Source: CAZHFW01 sp964531675 (GTDB taxonomy: Bacteria > Planctomycetota > Phycisphaerae > Phycisphaerales > UBA1924). Taken from it: a stretch of DNA of 19,351 nt. The first letter of the stretch is position 1; each line of letters opens with the position of its first letter. Position numbers and translations under genes: made by a program. The stretch spans positions 1 to 19,351 of the forward strand of contig CAZHFW010000054.1 in the NCBI GenBank assembly GCA_964531675.1, written 5' to 3'. The notes under the pieces were generated by a model. The model worked only from the letters and a program-made list of their open reading frames with translations, searched no databases and was not told the DNA's origin. Of this stretch, positions 14,187 through 19,351 are shown piece after piece.

Positions 14187-15059
14187 ATGCCCGGCAAGCC
14201 CAACAGACCGCTCTTTGAGCTCCTCCGCGATCAGCCCAAGCTGCAGACCAAGACGCCGCGCGCCGCTGCGCCCGCGACCGAGTCGGTCGAGGCCAAGCCC
14301 GCGCCCGCTGCCAAACCCCAGGCTCCCTCGCGCATCGAGGTCATGAAGCCCGGGCTCGAAGCTCTGGAGGCCGGCGGTCCGGGTGAACCGTTCCTGCGTG
14401 TCCGCAAATCCGCGTTCTACCTCGGGGTCGCCGGCGTGCTGGCGATCGCGCTCCTGGTCTGGATCGTCGCGTTCACCCGCGGCCGGGCTGTGGGGGGAGC
14501 GGAGGAACGCCAGAAGTTCGGGGTCGTCAACCCGCCCTCGCCGCCCCTGGGCGATCCCCTGAACCAGAAGCCCGCCGTCACGGACCCGACCCCCGACAAC
14601 ACGCCCCAGGCCAACGATGCCGGCGACGCGGGCAAGGGTGGCAAGCCCCAGCCCAAGAAGCCCGTCTCGGTCGCCGGGGTGACCGGGGCTCAGGTGAACG
14701 CCGGGTCGGGCGAGATTCTGACCGCCACGGGTCGCACCAACACCGACCCCCGCACCCCCGGGATGAACTACCTGGTTCTGACGATCCTGGCGGAAGACGA
14801 AGCAGCAGAGGCGGTTGCGTTCCTGGCTCGCAACAACGTGGACGCCTTTGCGGTGCCCAATAAGGGCGACCGTCGGGCGGCGTCGGGCCGGAAGACCTCA
14901 GTCCTGGTGGTCACCGCGGGGATCACCGCGGACCAGTATAAGAAGGACCCGATCAGGACCCAAATGGAGCAGGCCGCGACCAAGCTCGGGGCGGCTTGGA
15001 AGAAGCAGGGCGGGTCGGTGGACTTCGCGCAGCACTATTGGCAGAAGTACGACCGGTAG
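14187..15059 (+). CDS. Membrane-anchored protein with possible SPOR-like C-terminal domain
   Basis: This 290-residue protein has an Ala/Pro/Lys-rich cytoplasmic part (1-75) and one membrane helix (about 76-97, AFYLGVAGVLAIALLVWIVAF). A Pro/Asn/Asp-rich linker (about 112-160) leads to a globular C-terminal domain (about 190-290). That domain begins NYLVLTILAEDEAAEAVAFL and continues NNVDAFAVPNK. The alternation of a beta strand, a helix and a second strand resembles half of a SPOR peptidoglycan-binding domain, though I cannot confirm the family. A type-II bitopic topology with the domain in the periplasm would fit cell-envelope or division-associated proteins. The ATG at 14187 has a weak GGGAAG site. 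It is divergent from nuoI by 95 bp. No partner gene is obvious. Confidence 0.72.
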   Translation: MPGKPNRPLFELLRDQPKLQTKTPRAAAPATESVEAKPAPAAKPQAPSRIEVMKPGLEALEAGGPGEPFLRVRKSAFYLGVAGVLAIALLVWIVAFTRGRAVGGAEERQKFGVVNPPSPPLGDPLNQKPAVTDPTPDNTPQANDAGDAGKGGKPQPKKPVSVAGVTGAQVNAGSGEILTATGRTNTDPRTPGMNYLVLTILAEDEAAEAVAFLARNNVDAFAVPNKGDRRAASGRKTSVLVVTAGITADQYKKDPIRTQMEQAATKLGAAWKKQGGSVDFAQHYWQKYDR

Positions 15060-15166
15060 GGGCCTAACATCCCCTCCCCTCGGACGGGCTGCTGCGCTGG
15101 TGGCGCGGCGTCCGGGGTGTTCTTCATGTTTCGCGGCCGGGATCGGCGCGCGTGGAAGGTGGAATC

Positions 15167-15325
15167 ATGAGCCTGGATCGCAGCCTGAAGATCTCCGCGA
15201 ACATGTCCGGCAAGCGCAGCGTGCTCACCCGCGCCGAGCGCATCGCCAAGCTGCAGGCCGACAAGCGCTTCGACGACAAGAAGGACAAGGTCCTTGGCCT
15301 GGCCAAGACCCTGACCGGCAAGTAA
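15167..15325 (+). CDS. Small basic protein of the PVC group, 52 residues
   Basis: The frame opens at ATG 15167 with AAGGTGG a few bases upstream and reads MSLDRSLKISANMSGKRSVL, then TRAERIAKLQADKRF and a Lys-rich end finishing LAKTLTGK. It has nine Lys and five Arg in 52 residues. The pattern MSLDRSLK...R.VLTRAERI..L is that of the small basic protein family I know from Planctomycetes, Verrucomicrobia and Chlamydiae; I recall it as TIGR04137 but cannot check. A ribosome or nucleic-acid association is plausible from the charge, but no function is established here. It follows the membrane protein gene by 107 bp and is followed at 15457 by a good terminator, so it may be a single-gene unit. It is missed by any minimum-length cutoff of 60 codons. 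Confidence 0.88.
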   Translation: MSLDRSLKISANMSGKRSVLTRAERIAKLQADKRFDDKKDKVLGLAKTLTGK

Positions 15326-15365
15326 TCCGTCGCGGATCGCGTGGCCCGTCCAGCTCGGCTGGATT

Positions 15366-15400
15366 GATCAGGCCCGGCTTGTTCGATCAGGCCCGGCTTG
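15366..15400 (+). repeat. Two exact 16-bp units in 19-bp tandem array
   Basis: GATCAGGCCCGGCTTG occurs at 15366-15381 and 15385-15400, a 19-bp period. A degraded third unit (GATGAAGCCAAGCTCGG) follows. It lies in the 3' region of the small basic protein gene and shows no coding sense. It is probably a simple slipped duplication. Confidence 0.6.
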
Positions 15401-15456
15401 GTTGATGAAGCCAAGCTCGGAAGTGCCAGTCGTGTTGGTCCAACCCGATTAAACCG

Positions 15457-15493
15457 GAGGCGCGCCCGCAAGGCGGCGCCTCTGTTTGTTTTT
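15457..15493 (+). terminator. Intrinsic terminator downstream of the small basic protein gene
   Basis: Arms GAGGCGC (15457-15463) and GCGCCTC (15476-15482) form a GC-rich stem, followed directly by TGTTTGTTTTT. This is the strongest plus-strand intrinsic terminator in the window. It ends the small basic protein transcript about 130 bp past its stop and isolates the aminotransferase gene. Confidence 0.85.
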
Positions 15494-15555
15494 GCCCCCC
15501 GGGTCTCCCGCGCTGCCCGTGCATGATCGGCTTCTGACCGCGTGAGGCGAGCATG

Positions 15556-15572
15556 CGGGACCTATCGTCCCG
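15556..15572 (+). promoter_or_regulatory. Hairpin immediately upstream of the aminotransferase start
   Basis: Arms CGGGAC (15556-15561) and GTCCCG (15567-15572) with a five-base loop end two bases before the ATG at 15575. No Shine-Dalgarno site is present. In mRNA the hairpin would fill the ribosome-binding region, so translation may depend on its opening, or the transcript may start within or just before it. Confidence 0.35.
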
Positions 15573-15574
15573 AC

Positions 15575-16777
15575 ATGGCACTCGCAGACCGCTGGATCTC
15601 CAATCGCGCCAAGGGCATCAACGGGTCGGGCATCCGCAAGGTCGTCGCCGACGCCCGCATCACGCCCGGCGCGATCACGCTCCACCTGGGCCAGCCCGAC
15701 TTCCCGGTCCCCGAGCCCATCCGCAAGGCAGCTGCCGACGCGGTGCTCATCGGCATGCCCGCGACCAATGGCTACACCGACACGCGGGGCTATCCGCCTC
15801 TGCTCGAACGGATCCACAAGCACCTGAAGATCGATTGCGCCTGGGACGTGGCGCTTCTCCCGGGCGAGAGCAAGCCGACCGCGGCCTTCGTGACCACCGG
15901 CACCTCGGGCGGGCTCATCACCGCAGCGCTGGCGCTGCTCGACGAGGGCGATGAGATCATCATCCCCGATCCCTACTTCGTGCTGTACCCGCACATGGGT
16001 GATCTGTTCGGCGCCAAGGCGGTGCCTTGCGACACCTATCCGGACTTCAGGCTCACCGCCGAGCGTGTCGAGAAGCTCATCACGCCCCGCACCAAGGCGG
16101 TGCTGCTCTGCTCGCCGAGCAATCCGTCGGGCGTGGTGTCGAGCGTGAAAGAGGTTGCGGAGCTTCTGGATCTGTGCAAGCGGCGCGGGCTGCTGCTCAT
16201 CTCCGATGAGATCTACGACGAGTTCACCTTTGACGACTTCAAGACCGACAAGCGCCTGGGCGATCACAAACCCGCCAGCCCGAGCCCGGCGCGACTCCCC
16301 GGCGCGGAAGAGCACGTGCTCCTGATCCGAGGCTTCGGAAAGACCTACGGCTGCACGGGTTGGCGGCTCGGGTACGCCGCGGGGCCCAAGGCGATCATCG
16401 ATGAGATGGCCAAGATGCAGCAGTACACGTACGTGTGCGCTCCGACGCCATTGCAGGCGGGCGTGGTGCACAGCTTCGACGTGGACATGTCGCGCGAACT
16501 GGCCGAGTACAGGCGCCGCCGCGACTTTGTCGTCGGCGAACTCTCCAAGGTGACCCAGGTCGCGATGCCGGGCGGCGCGTTCTACGTGTTCGCCAAGGCG
16601 CCCGGGAATGAGAAGGACGCGGCGACCCGCTTCTACGAGCGGTGCAAGGCCGAGAAAGTCTTCATCGTGCCCGGCGAAGCCTTCAGCCTCCGCGACAGCC
16701 ACTTCCGGATCAGCTACGCGACCAAGCTCGAGAACCTGGAGAAGGGGCTTCAGACGATCGTGCGGTTGATGAAGTGA
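15575..16777 (+). CDS. Class I/II aminotransferase, PLP-dependent
   Basis: The 400-residue enzyme is a fold-type I aminotransferase of the aspartate/aromatic group. The Schiff-base lysine is K256 in IRGFGKTYGCTGWRLGY. D211 (LISDEIYDEF) pairs with the PLP nitrogen, N183 (SPSNPSGVV) and Y214 contact the ring, and R378 (FRISYA) holds the substrate carboxylate. The first ~35 residues include ARITPGAITLHLGQPDFPVP, the family's N-terminal strap. The substrate could be aspartate, an aromatic amino acid or another amino acid; the sequence alone does not decide it. I chose ATG 15575; an upstream GTG (15542) would add 11 unlikely residues. A RAYT repeat begins seven bases after the stop and may act as its terminator. 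Confidence 0.92.
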   Translation: MALADRWISNRAKGINGSGIRKVVADARITPGAITLHLGQPDFPVPEPIRKAAADAVLIGMPATNGYTDTRGYPPLLERIHKHLKIDCAWDVALLPGESKPTAAFVTTGTSGGLITAALALLDEGDEIIIPDPYFVLYPHMGDLFGAKAVPCDTYPDFRLTAERVEKLITPRTKAVLLCSPSNPSGVVSSVKEVAELLDLCKRRGLLLISDEIYDEFTFDDFKTDKRLGDHKPASPSPARLPGAEEHVLLIRGFGKTYGCTGWRLGYAAGPKAIIDEMAKMQQYTYVCAPTPLQAGVVHSFDVDMSRELAEYRRRRDFVVGELSKVTQVAMPGGAFYVFAKAPGNEKDAATRFYERCKAEKVFIVPGEAFSLRDSHFRISYATKLENLEKGLQTIVRLMK

Positions 16778-16784
16778 GCAAAGT

Positions 16785-16884
16785 CGTGCCACCGACCGCT
16801 TTCGAGCGGTTGGTGTCCTGGTTTCCCTGATGAAGAGAAGGCGCCGGAGCACCGACCGTTCAGAAACGGTCGGTGGCACGATCA
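16785..16884 (+). repeat. BIME-like 100-bp direct repeat, left copy
   Basis: This 100-bp unit recurs at 17481-17580 with four differences. It ends in perfect 14-bp inverted repeats (CGTGCCACCGACCG at 16785-16798 and its complement at 16867-16880) plus ATCA. Inside are two hairpins. The first has 10-bp arms (16791-16800 and 16805-16814) with one G-T pair and a TTCG loop. The second has perfect 11-bp arms (16850-16860 and 16865-16875) with a CAGA loop. GGAG lies directly 5' of the second hairpin, the position of the tetranucleotide tag in REP sequences. It begins seven bases after the aminotransferase stop and ends 17 bases before the RAYT start. Confidence 0.9.
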
Positions 16885-16901
16885 TTTGATAGTCTTGGGA
16901 A

Positions 16902-17480
16902 ATGGATCATCCCGCAGCACATCGCAAGAACATGAAGCGACGTGAAGTATTGGGAGGCGTCCGGTTCGTGACATTCTCCTGCGAGCGCCGGCTGCCGCTG
17001 CTGAAGAACCCCTTGATTGCGGACATGTTCGTGGCGTCGATGTGCGAGGCCCGTGAGCGTTTCGGCCTCCGGCTTCACGCATGCGTCGTGATGCCCGAGC
17101 ATGTGCATCTTCTTGCGACCCCCTCCGCCGACTGGCCGCTGTCAAGGTCGCTGCTGTTCATCAAGCTTTCGGTGGGGCAGCGCGTGATCCGCAGATGGCG
17201 ACAGCTCGAAGCCTCGATCCTCGAGAGAATTACGCCGCCGGATGGTCCGCCGCGCTTCTGGCAAAAAGGCGGCGGCTTTGATCGCAACGTCCGAGACGAG
17301 GCCGAACTCGCCAAGGAAATCCGGTACATCCATCGCAACCCGGTCGAGCGCGGGCTTGTCGATCGTCCGGAGCTCTGGAAGTGGTCGAGCGTGCGATGGT
17401 GGATGGGGATCCGAGCAGGGGAAGTCGCCTGCAAATATCCGCAGAGCTCAGGCTGGGAGGACTGGAAGGCATTTCTCTAG
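16902..17480 (+). CDS. REP-associated tyrosine transposase (RAYT, Y1 HUH family)
   Basis: The 192-residue protein carries the HUH motif as HVH (H67, H69) in VVMPEHVHLLATP and the single catalytic tyrosine Y142 in RYIHRNPVERGLV. These residues define IS200/IS605-like and RAYT single-strand nucleases. The N-terminal RFVTFSCERRLPLL and the segment QKGGGFDRNVRDEAELAKEIRYI, read in two parts, are typical of RAYTs. The length fits RAYTs (about 150-230) and exceeds IS200 TnpA. RAYTs cut and move short REP hairpins and are usually single-copy and vertically kept. Here the gene lies between two 100-bp repeats of paired hairpins, the expected substrates. The ATG at 16902 has a weak GGGA site. The stop codon touches the right repeat. 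All key residues are present, so it looks active. Confidence 0.93.
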   Translation: MDHPAAHRKNMKRREVLGGVRFVTFSCERRLPLLKNPLIADMFVASMCEARERFGLRLHACVVMPEHVHLLATPSADWPLSRSLLFIKLSVGQRVIRRWRQLEASILERITPPDGPPRFWQKGGGFDRNVRDEAELAKEIRYIHRNPVERGLVDRPELWKWSSVRWWMGIRAGEVACKYPQSSGWEDWKAFL

Positions 17481-17580
17481 CGTGCCACCGACCGCTTCCG
17501 AGCGGTCGGTGTCTTGGTTTCCCCGATGAAGAGAAGGCGCCGGAGCACCGACCGTTCAGAAACGGTCGGTGGCACGATCA
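17481..17580 (+). repeat. BIME-like 100-bp direct repeat, right copy
   Basis: This copy matches the left one at 96 of 100 positions; the four T/C changes are at unit positions 18, 27, 34 and 44, all in the first half. Here the first hairpin is perfectly paired (arms 17487-17496 and 17501-17510, loop TCCG), and the second is identical to the left copy (arms 17546-17556 and 17561-17571). It starts right after the RAYT stop. Its last three bases, TCA, are the complement of the TGA stop of the DUF3299-like gene on the minus strand. Confidence 0.9.
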
Positions 17581-18312
17581 GTTCGGCGGCATGCCGCCCT
17601 GCGGGACGTTCGGTGAGCCCATGGCCTTGACCGTGAAGCTCGCGCTCTCCATTACATAGAGGCCCACGAGCCAGTCGCCCGTGAGGAAGGGCTTCACGCC
17701 GAACTTGCCGGTGAGTTCGCCCTGGGTCGCGAAGTGTTCTTCCTCGGTGATCGACTGGCCGAGCTTGGCTTCGATCGCGTCGTAGGGGGTGGGGGGGACG
17801 CCGATGCAGCAGCCGTCCCACTGGTTGAGCATGAGCAGGAGCTCTTTGGGCTTCTTGACGAAGACGGGGAAGAGGATGTTCCCGGTGATGCGGACGAACT
17901 TGCCGTCGAGCATCTTCACGCGGGCGGGAATGGTCTTGAGCTTCTTGTCCGGCGCGAAGGACTCCTGCGCGCTGACGAGCATTTCCCACGGCACCTCGTA
18001 GGGCTTCTCGAGCGTGCCTTCGCCTTTGACGACGAAGCGGTCATCGATCAGCATCGAGCCGTCGGGCTTCTTCTCGATCTTGGCGTCGGGCCCGGTGGGG
18101 AACTCGGGCGCGGGGGGCGTCTGGGCGGTCGTCTTGGCTGGGCCCGACAGGGGCTTTTTCTCGCCCGGGGCGGCCTGCGGCGCGCCGGCGTCGCTCGGCG
18201 GCGGGGCCTTGTCGGCGGGCCTGGGCTCGCGCGACGGGGAGTCGGCGGCCTGCGCCAGCGCCATCGAGGCCAGAAGGCTGGAGGCGAGCAATGCAACTGA
18301 CGTGCGACGCAT
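17578..18312 (-). CDS. Secreted DUF3299-like protein in a metal-transport operon
   Basis: This 244-residue protein has a signal peptide (MRRTSVALLASSLLASMALAQA), a Pro/Ala-rich linker (about 24-75) and one domain (about 85-235). That domain includes VPWEMLVSA, GKFVRITGNILFPVF, LLMLNQWDGCCIGVPPTPYD and LTGDWLVGLYVMESASFTV. The block G-C-C-I-G-V-P-P-T-P matches my memory of DUF3299, a periplasmic family. The ATG 18312-18310 has AAAGGA upstream. It follows the permease gene by 59 bp and is probably in the same transcript. In Pseudomonas-type Zur-regulated operons a DUF3299 protein follows an ABC ATPase and an FtsX-like permease, so a part in zinc uptake is inferred. The final stop codon is made of bases that belong to the right RAYT repeat. 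Confidence 0.8.
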   Translation of the reverse strand: MRRTSVALLASSLLASMALAQAADSPSREPRPADKAPPPSDAGAPQAAPGEKKPLSGPAKTTAQTPPAPEFPTGPDAKIEKKPDGSMLIDDRFVVKGEGTLEKPYEVPWEMLVSAQESFAPDKKLKTIPARVKMLDGKFVRITGNILFPVFVKKPKELLLMLNQWDGCCIGVPPTPYDAIEAKLGQSITEEEHFATQGELTGKFGVKPFLTGDWLVGLYVMESASFTVKAMGSPNVPQGGMPPN

Positions 18313-18371
18313 AGCGGTCCTTTCGCGGTCGGTCCCCGGACTCTTCCGTTCGCTCAGGCGGGCCTTGCGGA

Positions 18372-19351
18372 TCACCCGATGGGCTTGAGATTCTTCGCGA
18401 CCGGCGTGCGGTACGCCACCGCTGCGGGAATTACCCCCGCCAGGGCCGCCAGAAGCACCGTCGCGCCCATCACGATGGCCGACGGGACAGGTTCGAGCCC
18501 CGGATCAATCCGCAGGCCAAGTCTGGATTCCAGCACAGCGGCCGCCAGAGCGCCGCCGGCGATCGCCAGGACCAGGCCCGCCAGCGCCCCCAGCAGACCG
18601 ATCAGGGCCGACTCGGCCAAGACCAGCCTCCCGATGCGCCAGGAGCTTGATCCGAGCACGCGCAGCACCGCGATCTGGCGACGGCGCTGCTCCATCGAGT
18701 TGTACAGCGCCAGCATGATCGCGATGCCGCTGGACACCATGACCACGCCCGCCATCGCGACAAAGAGCTGGTCGATGTTCCCCACGATCACGAAGAGCTT
18801 GCGGATCTCGTCCGAGGGATTGGCGACCGTCAGCGTCGGATCGGCGCGGAGGCGATAGAAGATCGAGGGGAGCAGGGTGCTGGCGTCGGAGCCTTCGCGG
18901 GTCGCGAGCCGCGCGTAGATCCCGGTGATCTTGCGGTCCTCGTCGGTCAGGTCCTCGACGTGGATGGGCGCCTCCGCGTGGGCGTCGTGGTCGTGGCCAT
19001 CGTGGTCGGCGTGATCGTGCGCATCGCCGGCCTTGGTTGCGTCCGCGGGCGGCTCGGTCTTGGCATTGGCGTGGTCGTGGTCGTCGTGGCCATCCTTCTC
19101 GTCCCCATCGTGGTGATGGTGGTGAATCTTGCCCTCGCGCTCGAGGCGATCGAAGGCGTGCATGAGCCAGGAGCTCTGGATGGAGATGAACATCGCGCGG
19201 TCGTGGCTTCCGCCGGTGGGCTTGAGGATGCCGACGACCTTGAACTTGAACTCGTTGTGGACGTGGCCTGCTTCGTGTCCCGCTTCGGCGTTGCGGTTGC
19301 GCGAGCCCGCGGTGCCGTGGGTCGGGGAGATCTCCTGGCCGATCTTGAGCC
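18372..19351 (-). CDS. FtsX/MacB-like ABC permease with His-rich loop (5' part outside window)
   Basis: The frame is open from base 19351 to the stop at 18374-18372, giving 325 residues of a larger protein. The window starts inside the periplasmic domain (FKVVGILKPTGGSHDRAMFIS, in the MacB-type ectodomain). A loop of about 60 residues then carries 15 His with many Asp, including five His in a row (complement of about 19114-19129). Three membrane helices follow: VAMAGVVMVSSGIAIMLALY, ALIGLLGALAGLVLAIAGGA and AIVMGATVLLAALAGVIPAA. Between the first two is MEQRRRQIAVLRVLGSS, the FtsX-family coupling segment. An ATG at 19193 is internal, not the start. With the DUF3299 gene downstream, it resembles the permease of Zur-type metal operons; the His-rich loop supports binding of zinc or another metal. 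The ATPase gene would lie to the right. Confidence 0.85.
   Translation of the reverse strand, partial: LKIGQEISPTHGTAGSRNRNAEAGHEAGHVHNEFKFKVVGILKPTGGSHDRAMFISIQSSWLMHAFDRLEREGKIHHHHHDGDEKDGHDDHDHANAKTEPPADATKAGDAHDHADHDGHDHDAHAEAPIHVEDLTDEDRKITGIYARLATREGSDASTLLPSIFYRLRADPTLTVANPSDEIRKLFVIVGNIDQLFVAMAGVVMVSSGIAIMLALYNSMEQRRRQIAVLRVLGSSSWRIGRLVLAESALIGLLGALAGLVLAIAGGALAAAVLESRLGLRIDPGLEPVPSAIVMGATVLLAALAGVIPAAVAYRTPVAKNLKPIG

Larger units (their letters stand above)
16785..17580 (+). mobile_element. RAYT module: transposase gene between two BIME-like repeats
   Basis: The unit of 796 bp consists of left repeat, 17 bp, RAYT gene and right repeat, with no other sequence. It fills the space between the aminotransferase stop (16777) and the convergent DUF3299-like gene. 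No target-site duplication was found outside the repeats, which fits HUH elements. Whether the whole unit moves or only the repeats do cannot be told from one locus. Confidence 0.8.

Noticed and set aside
15449..16885. Minus-strand open frame of 478 codons opposite the aminotransferase
   Set aside because: The aminotransferase carries all PLP residues. The start of the opposing frame is read from the left RAYT repeat, and the same peptide reappears at 17477-17989 only because the repeat is duplicated.
16785..17580. Two direct repeats considered as a CRISPR or as IS ends
   Set aside because: The 100-bp units with a 596-bp coding spacer do not fit CRISPR. The units are direct repeats with internal hairpins and the gene is a RAYT, so classical IS ends with target duplication do not apply.
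19191..19193. ATG at 19193 as the start of the permease
   Set aside because: The frame continues upstream with typical MacB-type ectodomain sequence (FKVVGILKPTG) to the window edge, so this Met is internal.

Overview
This is a high-GC bacterial window that most likely comes from a planctomycete of the Phycisphaerae type. Four traits support that. A 52-residue small basic protein (15167-15325) matches a family I know from the Planctomycetes/Verrucomicrobia/Chlamydiae group. Three secreted proteins end in a PEP-CTERM-like tail built on P-T-P instead of P-E-P. Shine-Dalgarno sites are patchy, and GTG/TTG starts are common. Genes of one pathway are also scattered: a lone nuoI and a lone pyrF. 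The taxonomic call is an inference from gene content. No tRNA, rRNA, CRISPR array or replication origin was seen.

Layout. The left edge holds the 5' part of a family-4-like glycosyltransferase (1-633, -). A 431-bp spacer follows, then a secreted PEP-CTERM-like protein (1065-1805, -). Next is a two-gene signalling operon (1950-3748, -): a membrane HisKA_2 histidine kinase whose stop overlaps the start of a receiver-ANTAR response regulator. A pair of 29-bp inverted repeats (3874-4009) lies between this operon and a PotA/UgpC-type ABC ATPase (4012-5115, -). A run of minus-strand genes follows: DNA polymerase X with PHP domain, a 129-residue unknown, an overlapping HTH protein, RecG and a DUF971 protein (5186-10461). 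pyrF (10612-11475, +) diverges from them and converges on two tandem paralogous PEP-CTERM-like genes (11593-13098, -). nuoI (13531-14091, -) is divergent from a membrane-anchored protein with a possible SPOR-like end (14187-15059, +). The small basic protein and a class I aminotransferase (15575-16777, +) come next.

The most distinctive part is 16785-17580. A REP-associated tyrosine transposase (RAYT) gene sits between two 100-bp direct repeats that are 96% identical. Each repeat is itself a pair of oppositely oriented hairpins, with GGAG just 5' of one of them. The module fills the gap between the aminotransferase and a convergent secreted DUF3299-like gene, and its last three bases form that gene's stop codon. 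The right edge (17578-19351, -) is the end of an operon containing an FtsX/MacB-like permease with a loop of 15 histidines followed by the DUF3299-like protein. This arrangement resembles Zur-regulated metal-uptake operons of proteobacteria.

How the genes work together. The kinase and ANTAR regulator form a signal-to-RNA antitermination pair with no target visible here. The polX-HTH-recG-DUF971 block groups repair enzymes with an unstudied regulator-like protein. The permease and DUF3299 protein probably act together at the envelope. The remaining genes look like single housekeeping transcription units.
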